A stretch of DNA of 64,000 bases, from positions 1 through 64,000 of the forward strand of contig JAPYKE020000271.1 of NCBI GenBank assembly GCA_028554795.2, written 5' to 3'. The notes below the pieces were generated by a model. It was not told the origin of the DNA. It did no database searches and saw nothing but the letters and a program-made list of their open reading frames with translations. This DNA comes from Sinohyriopsis cumingii (taxonomy: Eukaryota > Mollusca > Bivalvia > Unionida > Unionidae). Below, one piece after another: positions 21,793-34,860 of this stretch. The position numbers and the translations under genes were made by a program. Numbering within the stretch: the stretch's first letter is position 1; the number at the start of each line of letters is the position of its first letter.

Positions 21793-24700
21793 GCATTACC
21801 TATACCTCAATCACTTCATGAAGTAACATCGTAATGATTTAAATTTACTGCTACTTTGCACCTAACCAATAATAAATAAACTAAAGAACTAACAATATCT
21901 CGAACACTAAAAATGGTACCTGACAATCAAGTACAACCAATACAATTGGAAACTGCAACAACCTCGACATCCATGGGGACACGGATTATACCACTCACAT
22001 GCCCTCGTTTCAGCCATTAAAAATAAGGCAACATAATCCTTGCACAACCTCAAACTAATAGAAAAGACACCTTAAAGTACAACAAAACAGGGAAGATTAA
22101 TATGATATGCAATGTGAAATAGGATTCATCAGTAATGATAGCTAAAATGATATCAATACAAACTAACTACACAATTAATTTAATATCAGCATATTCTGAT
22201 GCTGATTTAACAAGCATATTAGTACAGGTCTGTACTGTGGAGACAAAATTAATCGTTGTCAACATTTTCATGGGGTATGATAGTAAGCACAAGATGGTAT
22301 TGCTTCACAGCAACCTAAACCTAACCTTAACCCTGACTGAAAAACCAGAAACGTTGGAGAATAAGTTCTCGGAAACAGCACTGTTGGCCACATGGTACAT
22401 TTTGATGTTGATTGGACACACCATTTAACACTACTCTGTACTGGAATGTCAGCATTTAAGTTGCTTCGGGCACTTCATCAGGTATGATCGTTATTATTAT
22501 ATAGATTCACTACGTCAGAGCACCCGAACCCTAATATAACTTTTAAAATGTCAAGGTAACAATCTTATTAACGGCAATTGTAACCCTAAACCAAGGTCAA
22601 TTAAGGAATATACAGTAGCATTCGTTCTGATGAACATAACTGTTGGTCACATGATACATTCTAACGCTGATTAGCCTGGACTCTTGCTGTACACGAACTT
22701 TCAACAGGAAGAAAACTACTGTAAACTATAGCTAGACAAACTAAGGTGTGAGAAAGGAAATACACGTGTTGATTACGGAATATTACAGACCAGGTGGCAC
22801 TTAGTGAGAAGTGTCAACAGAAGATCTTTCCATCCAGGGTATATATATAAACTCACTTTCACAAATCTGCATATATATTGTACAGATTTCTTAATCTTGT
22901 AAATTACAAGTGTGCATTATATTCGGTGCATATTTGAAATGTTTACTTGAATTTGTAGATCCATTACGTGGTAAAGAAACAAGATAAAGCAACCAAAATC
23001 CTGCAAATTTGAAGACTGAGGTTGGTAAGTTCAGTTAATTTATCAAAGGTGTAATATTGTTTGCCAGTGGTTTCTTTTCTAGAGACTTGATGTACTGATG
23101 AATGTATGTGGACAGAATGGCAGAAGTGCACATTATTATGCAGAAACCATCCAATAAATCAAACGGATCAAACTAAAGAACCGCATCGAAGTGTATTCCT
23201 GCAGACGAGTCAACTTGTGCAAATCAAGATCTTAAACCAAACTCAGTGTGCCAACACCAATCTACAAATAATCACCTGACATATATACTTCATGATGTGG
23301 GTAACTGACAACCGATTAATCTTTAATTTAATTGATACATTCCCATTATAGGAAAACAAAACAACTTTTAACAGTCTGCAGTCACATCCCAGGGAAAGAG
23401 TTGGAAACATCGTACATCCAGTACAATATTTACGCAGACACAAAGCAACTTAAATTTATGATACAACATGAACGGTAACTTACATCTTCCTGAAGGTAAG
23501 TATGGTAAATAGAAAAGGAAATTCTAGGAGCATGCTTCACAAGCTAGGAGAAATCTTGGACACCTTGTACAACTCAACGAAATAGGAAGATACATCATCT
23601 CTAACCCCAAGAAAACCTGATAGGTCTTTACTTCTAGCCCTAGAGGAGGAGATCCTGTACAAACATGACACAACTTTTCACGGAAATAAGCACGAGTGTT
23701 AGAATATTATGGGAAATCTGCAGCATACTCTCATCCAATGCAAGAGAAATACATCAACAGTTCTCGTAAAACGGACTGATGTCTCAATGGTAAAGTGTGG
23801 CGGTGATTTGAGAAAGATTAGGACTAGTCTGTACTAAGAGGACATCCTTCAATCTGCGTTAGCCGCCTTATGAGGAAAGATCGTTTTCATAAGTTATATT
23901 TACTAATTCATTGCTCCCTACAATTAACACTAATCCTAACCAAAACTCGAATCCTAATCATACCCATTTAACCATAATGATACAAGAGCAATGCAGTAGA
24001 CCTCAGCATATATTTAATCTCGAAACCAAAAATGTTGGGCACATATTCCATTTCTGATACTAATTTGACCAATGCTTTAATCACTTAATCAGACAAGATG
24101 CTTATCATTTATATTTACAATTTTACAGCACCCTAACCGCAAAACAACCTTTAATCTTAAAGGTAACTCAAAGCCTGGACCCGGATAACACAAGACAAAT
24201 AAAGTAGCATTGCCACAAATACACAGAAATGATCGCCACATGCTGCATTCTGACGCTCATTTCACAAACATATTTGCACAAGTCTGTATTGTCAAGACAA
24301 CATTTAATCGGCCTCAACAATTTCATGCGACAAGGCGGATAGCATTTAAAGTTATTGCTTCATACCAACCTAGCCAATAACAAAACTATAATTCTAACCC
24401 TAACCCTTAACACGCATAATGCAAGAGAAATTCAGCCAAAATATTCCTCGTAGACAGAACCGTTCGACACATGGTACATTCTGATGTTTTGATTCACTTA
24501 TTAGCACTTCTCTGTACTGTGAGAACAGCATTTAAGTTGTCTCACTCACTTTATTGTCAATATTTGCATTTACTGATTCATTGCATTCTAACCCTAAAAC
24601 CTCTACACTTTTCCTAATTCTGATTTGAAACGAATACAACTACAGCAGCAGCATCTGATACCATAAACAATGATCGCCACATAGTACATTCTGATGCTGA

Positions 24701-26148
24701 TTTGACAAACGTATTAGCACAAGCCTGTACTGTGAGGACATCATTTAATGTGCGTCAGCCATTTGATGGAGGAAAAAAATGTAACATTTAATGTTATTGC
24801 TTCATCGCACCCTAACCAAAACGACAATCGAAACCCTAACCCTTCATCCGGATGAGAGAAGAGCAATACAGCAGAATTCAGCATTTTATTTCTCATATAC
24901 AAAACTGTTGGCCACATGGTACATTCTGATGCTATTTCGACAAAGTTATTAGCACTAGCCTGTACTATGGGAACCGCATTTAATTTACGTCAATCACTTC
25001 ATGAGGCAAGAGGCTTATTATTTATGCTTATTGTTTCATTGTACTCTAACCCTAACCTAACTGCTAACCTTAACGCAAACTCTAACCCTAGAACCGGATG
25101 AGACGAGACATGTTGCGTTCTTTCCCCCGCATAAACAGAACTGCTTGCCACATGGTACATATATTGATGCTGATTTATCAAACATTAATACAAGTATGTA
25201 CTGTTGGGACAGCATTAGTCGGCGTCAAATATTTGATGCGGTAAGACAATAAACATTGAAAGTACTTTCTGCATCGCAGCCTAACCCCAACTCTAAGCCT
25301 TAATCTGAATGAAAGAAGAGAAACGTAGCAGAATTATTTATTGCAAAACAAAACTGTTGGCCACATGGTACATTCTGCTGCTGATGTGACACCTATTAGC
25401 ACTAGTCTGTACTGTGAGGACAGCATTTAAGTTGCGTCAAGCACTTCATCAGTTAAGCTCGTTATTAGTTATATCAACTGCTTCAGTGTACCCTAACCCA
25501 AACATAACTCCTAACCCTTAGAAATAACACTACCCCTGACGGCAATTCTAACCTTAAAGCCAGATCACATAGAACAAATAAAGCAGCATTTATTTACGGT
25601 TATAAATGTTAACCACATGGTACATGCTGCTGCTGAGATGACAAACTTGTCAGAACTAGTATGTACTGTGAGGACTGCCTTAAATAAGTGTCAATGACAT
25701 CACGAGGTAAGATCCTTATCATCATTTACATTTACTGTTTCATTGCAGCCTAACCCTAACCCAATCCCTGACACGAACCATAACGCTAACCGTAAACTCG
25801 GATGACACGAGAAAACTACAGCAGCATTTGCTCCTATAAAGAGAAATGTTCGCTACATGGTACATTCTGATGCTGATTTGACGAACATATTAGCACAAGT
25901 CTGTACCGTGAGGACAACATTTTATTTACGCCAATCGGTTCATGAGGTAAGATTGTTAGCATTTAAAGTTCTTTCTTCCGCGCAACCTAACCCTAACCAT
26001 AACTCGGATTCGAACTCTAACGCTTAATCGTGATAACAGAAGAGGAAATACAGCAGACTTATTTCTCGTAAACTGAACTGTTGGCCACATGGTACACTCT
26101 AATGCTGCTTTGACACACTTAATAACACTAGTCTGCATTGTGAGGACA
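21793..26148 (+). repeat. Macrosatellite unit 6 (4356 bp, mosaic of types B and A)
   Basis: The left part carries the markers of units 7-8: ATATGATATGC, ACTAACTAC, CTGGAATGTC, (TA)5 at 22850-22859 and ACTCAGTGTG at 23241-23250. From about 23619 onward it has the alleles of units 1-5: AAACCTGATAGG, AAAACGGAC, CTCAACAATTTC, CCAAAATATT. Private changes are GGCAACATAATC near 22027 and GATATCAATAC near 22149. Confidence 0.97.
22678..23782 (+). other. Core spacer of unit 6, containing an exchange point
   Basis: (TA)5 and ACTCAGTGTG (type B) occur on its left, AAACCTGATAGG and AAAACGGAC (type A) on its right. The switch lies between 23246 and 23619. Confidence 0.8.
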
Positions 26149-29100
26149 GCATTACCTATACCTCAATCACTTCATGAAGTAACATCGTAATGATTTAAAT
26201 TTACTGCTACTTTGCACCTAACCAATAATAAATAAACTAAAGAACTAACAATATCTCGAACACTAAAAATGGTACCTGACAATCAAGTACAACCAATACA
26301 ATTGGAAACTGCAACAACCTCGACATCCATGGGGACACGGATTATACCACTCACATGCCCTCGTTTCAGCCATTAAAAATAAGGCAAAATAATCCTTGCA
26401 CAACCTCAAACTAATAGAAAAGACACCTTAAAGTACAACAAAACAGGGAAGATTAATATGATATGCAATGTGAAATAGGATTCATCAGTAATGATAGCTA
26501 AAATGATACCAATACAAACTAACTACACAATTAATTTAATATCAGCATATTCTGATGCTGATTTAACAAGCATATTAGTACAGGTCTGTACTGTGGAGAC
26601 AAAATTAATCGTTGTCAACATTTTCATGGGGTATGATAGTAAGCACAAGATGGTATTGCTTCACAGCAACCTAAACCTAACCTTAACCCTGACTGAAAAA
26701 CCAGAAACGTTGGAGAATAAGTTCTCGGAAACAGCACTGTTGGCCACATGATACATTTTGATGTTGATTGGACACACCATTTAACACTACTCTGTACTGG
26801 AATGTCAGCATTTAAGTTGCTTCGGGCACTTCATCAGGTATGATCGTTATTATTATATAGATTCACTACGTCAGAGCACCCGAACCCTAATATAACTTTT
26901 AAAATGTCAAGGTAACAATCTTATTAACGGCAATTGTAACCCTAAACCAAGGTCAATTAAGGAATATACAGTAGCATTCGTTCTGATGAACATAACTGTT
27001 GGTCACATGATACATTCTAACGCTGATTAGCCTGGACTCTTGCTGTACACGAACTTTCAACAGGAAGAAAACTACTGTAAACTATAGCTAGACAAACTAA
27101 GGTGTGAGAAAGGAAATACACGTGTTGATTACGGAATATTACAGACCAGGTGGCACTTAGTGAGAAGTGTCAACAGAAGATCTTTCCATCCAGGGTATAT
27201 ATATAAACTCACTTTCACAAATCTGCATATATATTGTACAGATTTCTTAATCTTGTAAATTACAAGTGTGCATTATATTCGGTGCATATTTGAAATGTTT
27301 ACTTGAATTTGTAGATCCATTACGTGGTAAAGAAACAAGATAAAGCAACCAAAATCCTGCAAATTTGAAGACTGAGGTTGGTAAGTTCAGTTAATTTATC
27401 AAAGGTGTAATATTGTTTGCCAGTGGTTTCTTTTCTAGAGACTTGATGTACTGATGAATGTATGTGGACAGAATGGCAGAAGTGCACATTATTATGCAGA
27501 AACCATCCAATAAATCAAACGGATCAAACTAAAGAACCGCATCGAAGTGTATTCCTGCAGACGAGTCAACTTGTGCAAATCAAGATCTTAAACCAAACTC
27601 AGTGTGCCAACACCAATCTACAAATAATCACCTGACATATATACTTCATGATGTGGGTAACTGACAACCGATTAATCTTTAATTTAATTGATACATTCCC
27701 ATTATAGGAAAACAAAACAACTTTTAACAGTCTGCAGTCACATCCCAGGGAAAGAGTTGGAAACATCGTACATCCAGTACAATATTTACGCAGACACAAA
27801 GCAACTTAAATTTATGATACAACATGAACGGTAACTTACATCTTCCTGAAGGTAAGTATGGTAAATAGAAAAGGAAATTCTAGGAGCATGCTTCACAAGC
27901 TAGGAGAAATCTTGGACACCTTGTACAACTCAACGAAATAGGAAGATACATCATCTCTAACCCCAAGAAAACCTTATAGGTCTTTACTTCTAGCCCTAGA
28001 GGAGGAGATCCTGTACAAACATGACACAACTTTTCACGGAAATAAGCACGAGTGTTAGAATATTATGGGAAATCTGCAGCATACTCTCATCCAATGCAAG
28101 AGAAATACATCAACAGTTCTCGTAAAATGGACTGATGTCTCAATGGTAAAGTGTGGCGGTGATTTGAGAAAGATTAGGACTAGTCTGTACTAAGAGGACA
28201 TCCTTCAATCTGCGTTAGCCGCCTTATGAGGAAAGATCGTTTTCATAAGTTATATTTACTAATTCATTGCTCCCTACAATTAACACTAATCCTAACCAAA
28301 ACTCGAATCCTAATCATACCCATTTAACCATAATGATACAAGAGCAATGCAGTAGACCTCAGCATATATTTAATCTCGAAACCAAAAATGTTGGGCACAT
28401 ATTCCATTTCTGATACTAATTTGACCAATGCTTTAATCACTTAATCAGACAAGATGCTTATCATTTATATTTACAATTTTACAGCACCCTAACCGCAAAA
28501 CAACCTTTAATCTTAAAGGTAACTCAAAGCCTGGACCCGGATAACACAAGACAAATAAAGTAGCATTGCCACAAATACACAGAAATGATCGCCACATGCT
28601 GCATTCTGACGCTCATTTCACAAACATATTTGCACAAGTCTGTATTGTCAAGACAACATTTAATCGGCCTCACCAATTTCATGCGACAAGGCGGATAGCA
28701 TTTAAAGTTATTGCTTCATACCAACCTAGCCAATAACAAAACTATAATTCTAACCCTAACCCTTAACACGCATAATGCAAGAGAAATTCAGCCAAAGTAT
28801 TCCTCGTAGACAGAACCGTTCGACACATGGTACATTCTGATGTTTTGATTCACTTATTAGCACTTCTCTGTACTGTGAGAACAGCATTTAAGTTGTCTCA
28901 CTCACTTTATTGTCAATATTTGCATTTACTGATTCATTGCATTCTAACCCTAAAACCTCTACACTTTTCCTAAATCTGATTTGAAACGAATACAACTACA
29001 GCAGCAGCATCTGATACCATAAACAATGATCGCCACATAGTACATTCTGATGCTGATTTGACAAACGTATTAGCACAAGCCTGTACTGTGAGGACATCAT

Positions 29101-30504
29101 CTAATGTGCGTCAGCCATTTGATGGAGGAAAAAAATGTAACATTTAATGTTATTGCTTCATCGCACCCTAACCAAAACGACAATCGAAACCCTAACCCTT
29201 CATCCGGATGAGAGAAGAGCAATACAGCAGAATTCAGCATTTTATTTCTCATATACAAAACTGTTGGCCACATGGTACATTCTGATGCTATTTCGACAAA
29301 GTTATTAGCACTAGCCTGTACTATGGGAACCGCATTTAATTTACGTCAATCACTTCATGAGGCAAGAGGCTTATTATTTATGCTTATTGTTTCATTGTAC
29401 TCTAACCCTAACCTAACTGCTAACCTTAACGCAAACTCTAACCCTAGAACCGGATGAGACGAGACATGTTGCGTTCTTTCCCCCGCATAAAGAGAACTGC
29501 TTGCCACATGGTACATATATTGATGCTGATTTATCAAACATTAATACAAGTATGTACTGTTGGGACAGCATTAGTCGGCGTCAAATATTTGATGCGGTAA
29601 GACAATAAACATTGAAAGTACTTTCTGCATCGCAGCCTAACCCCAACTCTAAGCCTTAATCTGAATGAAAGAAGAGAAACGTAGCAGAATTATTTATTGC
29701 AAAACAAAACTGTTGGCCACATGGTACATTCTGCTGCTGATGTGACACCTATTAGCACTAGTCTGTACTGTGAGGACAGCATTTAAGTTGCGTCAAGCAC
29801 TTCATCAGTTAAGCTCGTTATTAGTTATATCAACTGCTTCAGTGTACCCTAACCCAAACATAACTCCTAACCCTTAGAAATAACACTACCCCTGACGGCA
29901 ATTCTAACCTTAAAGCCAGATCACATAGAACAAATAAAGCAGCATTTATTTACGGTTATAAATGTTAACCACATGGTACATGCTGCTGCTGAGATGACAA
30001 ACTTGTCAGAACTAGTATGTACTGTGAGGACTGCCTTAAATAAGTGTCAATGACATCACGAGGTAAGATCCTTATCATCATTTACATTTACTGTTTCATT
30101 GCAGCCTAACCCTAACCCAATCCCTGACACGAACCATAACGCTAACCGTAAACTCGGATGACACGAGAAAACTACAGCAGCATTTGCTCCTATAAAGAGA
30201 AATGTTCGCTACATGGTACATTCTGATGCTGATTTGACGAACATATTAGCACAAGTCTGTACCGTGAGGACAACATTTTATTTACGCCAATCGGTTCATG
30301 AGGTAAGATTGTTAGCATTTAAAGTTCTTTCTTCCGCGCAACCTAACCCTAACCATAACTCGGATTCGAACTCTAACGCTTAATCGTGATAACAGAAGAG
30401 GAAATACAGCAGACTTATTTCTCGTAAACTGAACTGTTGGCCACATGGTACACTCTAATGCTGCTTTGACACACTTAATAACACTAGTCTGCATTGTGAG
30501 GACA
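26149..30504 (+). repeat. Macrosatellite unit 7 (4356 bp, type B)
   Basis: Type B throughout: GATATGC, (TA)5, ACTCAGTGTG, AAACCTTATAGG, CTCACCAATTTC and CATCATCTAATG, the last three shared only with unit 8. Private changes include CACATGATAC near 26746-26755, which puts a stop in the recurring 97-codon frame, and ATAAAGAG near 29488. Confidence 0.97.
27034..28138 (+). other. Core spacer of unit 7
   Basis: Type B core: (TA)5, ACTCAGTGTG, AAACCTTATAGG, AAAATGGAC. No gene seen. Confidence 0.8.
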
Positions 30505-33500
30505 GCATTACCTATACCTCAATCACTTCATGAAGTAACATCGTAATGATTTAAATTTACTGCTACTTTGCACCTAACCAATAATAAATAAACTAAAGAA
30601 CTAACAATATCTCGAACACTAAAAATGGTACCTGACAATCAAGTACAACCAATACAATTGGAAACTGCAACAACCTCGACATCCATGGGGACACGGATTA
30701 TACCACTCACATGCCCTCGTTTCAGCCATTAAAAATAAGGCAAAATAATCCTTGCACAACCTCAAACTAATAGAAAAGACACCTTAAAGTACAACAAAAC
30801 AGGGAAGATTAATATGATATGCAATGTGAAATAGGATTCATCAGTAATGATAGCTAAAATGATACCAATACAAACTAACTACACAATTAATTTAATATCA
30901 GCATATTCTGATGCTGATTTAACAAGCATATTAGTACAGGTCTGTACTGTGGAGACAAAATTAATCGTTGTCAACATTTTCATGGGGTATGATAGTAAGC
31001 ACAAGATGGTATTGCTTCACAGCAACCTAAACCTAACCTTAACCCTGACTGAAAAACCAGAAACGTTGGAGAATAAGTTCTCGGAAACAGCACTGTTGGC
31101 CACATGGTACATTTTGATGTTGATTGGACACACCATTTAACACTACTCTGTACTGGAATGTCAGCATTTAAGTTGCTTCGGGCACTTCATCAGGTATGAT
31201 CGTTATTATTATATAGATTCACTACGTCAGAGCACCCGAACCCTAATATAACTTTTAAAATGTCAAGGTAACAATCTTATTAACGGCAATTGTAACCCTA
31301 AACCAAGGTCAATTAAGGAATATACAGTAGCATTCGTTCTGATGAACATAACTGTTGGTCACATGATACATTCTAACGCTGATTAGCCTGGACTCTTGCT
31401 GTACACGAACTTTCAACAGGAAGAAAACTACTGTAAACTATAGCTAGACAAACTAAGGTGTGAGAAAGGAAATACACGTGTTGATTACGGAATATTACAG
31501 ACCAGGTGGCACTTAGTGAGAAGTGTCAACAGAAGATCTTTCCATCCAGGGTATATATATAAACTCACTTTCACAAATCTGCATATATATTGTACAGATT
31601 TCTTAATCTTGTAAATTACAAGTGTGCATTATATTCGGTGCATATTTGAAATGTTTACTTGAATTTGTAGATCCATTACGTGGTAAAGAAACAAGATAAA
31701 GCAACCAAAATCCTGCAAATTTGAAGACTGAGGTTGGTAAGTTCAGTTAATTTATCAAAGGTGTAATATTGTTTGCCAGTGGTTTCTTTTCTAGAGACTT
31801 GATGTACTGATGAATGTATGTGGACAGAATGGCAGAAGTGCACATTATTATGCAGAAACCATCCAATAAATCAAACGGATCAAACTAAAGAACCGCATCG
31901 AAGTGTATTCCTGCAGACGAGTCAACTTGTGCAAATCAAGATCTTAAACCAAACTCAGTGTGCCAACACCAATCTACAAATAATCACCTGACATATATAC
32001 TTCATGATGTGGGTAACTGACAACCGATTAATCTTTAATTTAATTGATACATTCCCATTATAGGAAAACAAAACAACTTTTAACAGTCTGCAGTCACATC
32101 CCAGGGAAAGAGTTGGAAACATCGTACATCCAGTACAATATTTACGCAGACACAAAGCAACTTAAATTTATGATACAACATGAACGGTAACTTACATCTT
32201 CCTGAAGGTAAGTATGGTAAATAGAAAAGGAAATTCTAGGAGCATGCTTCACAAGCTAGGAGAAATCTTGGACACCTTGTACAACTCAACGAAATAGGAA
32301 GATACATCATCTCTAACCCCAAGAAAACCTTATAGGTCTTTACTTCTAGCCCTAGAGGAGGAGATCCTGTACAAACATGACACAACTTTTCACGGAAATA
32401 AGCACGAGTGTTAGAATATTATGGGAAATCTGCAGCATACTCTCATCCAATGCAAGAGAAATACATCAACAGTTCTCGTAAAATGGACTGATGTCTCAAT
32501 GGTAAAGTGTGGCGGTGATTTGAGAAAGATTAGGACTAGTCTGTACTAAGAGGACATCCTTCAATCTGCGTTAGCCGCCTTATGAGGAAAGATCGTTTTC
32601 ATAAGTTATATTTACTAATTCATTGCTCCCTACAATTAACACTAATCCTAACCAAAACTCGAATCCTAATCATACCCATTTAACCATAATGATACAAGAG
32701 CAATGCAGTAGACCTCAGCATATATTTAATCTCGAAACCAAAAATGTTGGGCACATATTCCATTTCTGATACTAATTTGACCAATGCTTTAATCACTTAA
32801 TCAGACAAGATGCTTATCATTTATATTTACAATTTTACAGCACCCTAACCGCAAAACAACCTTTAATCTTAAAGGTAACTCAAAGCCTGGACCCGGATAA
32901 CACAAGACAAATAAAGTAGCATTGCCACAAATACACAGAAATGATCGCCACATGCTGCATTCTGACGCTCATTTCACAAACATATTTGCACAAGTCTGTA
33001 TTGTCAAGACAACATTTAATCGGCCTCACCAATTTCATGCGACAAGGCGGATAGCATTTAAAGTTATTGCTTCATACCAACCTAGCCAATAACAAAACTA
33101 TAATTCTAACCCTAACCCTTAACACGCATAATGCAAGAGAAATTCAGCCAAAGTATTCCTCGTAGACAGAACCGTTCGACACATGGTACATTCTGATGTT
33201 TTGATTCACTTATTAGCACTTCTCTGTACTGTGAGAACAGCATTTAAGTTGTCTCACTCACTTTATTGTCAATATTTGCATTTACTGATTCATTGCATTC
33301 TAACCCTAAAACCTCTACACTTTTCCTAAATCTGATTTGAAACGAATACAACTACAGCAGCAGCATCTGATACCATAAACAATGATCGCCACATAGTACA
33401 TTCTGATGCTGATTTGACAAACGTATTAGCACAAGCCTGTACTGTGAGGACATCATCTAATGTGCGTCAGCCATTTGATGGAGGAAAAAAATGTAACATT

Positions 33501-34860
33501 TAATGTTATTGCTTCATCGCACCCTAACCAAAACGACAATCGAAACCCTAACCCTTCATCCGGATGAGAGAAGAGCAATACAGCAGAATTCAGCATTTTA
33601 TTTCTCATATACAAAACTGTTGGCCACATGGTACATTCTGATGCTATTTCGACAAAGTTATTAGCACTAGCCTGTACTATGGGAACCGCATTTAATTTAC
33701 GTCAATCACTTCATGATGCAAGAGGCTTATTATTTATGCTTATTGTTTCATTGTACTCTAACCCTAACCTAACTGCTAACCTTAACGCAAACTCTAACCC
33801 TAGAACCGGATGAGACGAGACATGTTGCGTTGTTTCCCCCGCATAAACAGAACTGCTTGCCACATGGTACATATATTGATGCTGATTTATCAAACATTAA
33901 TACAAGTATGTACTGTTGGGACAGCATTAGTCGGCGTCAAATATTTGATGCGGTAAGACAATAAACATTGAAAGTACTTTCTGCATCGCAGCCTAACCCC
34001 AACTCTAAGCCTTAATCTGAATGAAAGAAGAGAAACGTAGCAGAATTATTTATTGCAAAACAAAACTGTTGGCCACATGGTACATTCTGCTGCTGATGTG
34101 ACACCTATTAGCACTAGTCTGTACTGTGAGGACAGCATTTAAGTTGCGTCAAGCACTTCATCAGTTAAGCTCGTTATTAGTTATATCAACTGCTTCAGTG
34201 TACCCTAACCCAAACATAACTCCTAACCCTTAGAAATAACACTACCCCTGACGGCAATTCTAACCTTAAAGCCAGATCACATAGAACAAATAAAGCAGCA
34301 TTTATTTACGGTTATAAATGTTAACCACATGGTACATGCTGCTGCTGAGATGACAAACTTGTCAGAACTAGTATGTACTGTGAGGACTGCCTTAAATAAG
34401 TGTCAATGACATCACGAGGTAAGATCCTTATCATCATTTACATTTACTGTTTCATTGCAGCCTAACCCTAACCCAATCCCTGACACGAACCATAACGCTA
34501 ACCGTAAACTCGGATGACACGAGAAAACTACAGCAGCATTTGCTCCTATAAAGAGAAATGTTCGCTACATGGTACATTCTGATGCTGATTTGACGAACAT
34601 ATTAGCACAAGTCTGTACCGTGAGGACAACATTTTATTTACGCCAATCGGTTCATGAGGTAAGATTGTTAGCATTTAAAGTTCTTTCTTCCGCGCAACCT
34701 AACCCTAACCATAACTCGGATTCGAACTCTAACGCTTAATCGTGATAACAGAAGAGGAAATACAGCAGACTTATTTCTCGTAAACTGAACTGTTGGCCAC
34801 ATGGTACACTCTAATGCTGCTTTGACACACTTAATAACACTAGTCTGCATTGTGAGGACA
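30505..34860 (+). repeat. Macrosatellite unit 8 (4356 bp, type B)
   Basis: Nearly identical to unit 7, with the same length and the shared B alleles AAACCTTATAGG, CTCACCAATTTC and CATCATCTAATG. It differs by CATGATGCAAG near 33712 (private) and GCGTTGTTTCCC near 33827, an allele that recurs in units 9 and 11-14. Confidence 0.97.
31390..32494 (+). other. Core spacer of unit 8
   Basis: Type B core with the same alleles as unit 7. No gene seen. Confidence 0.8.
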
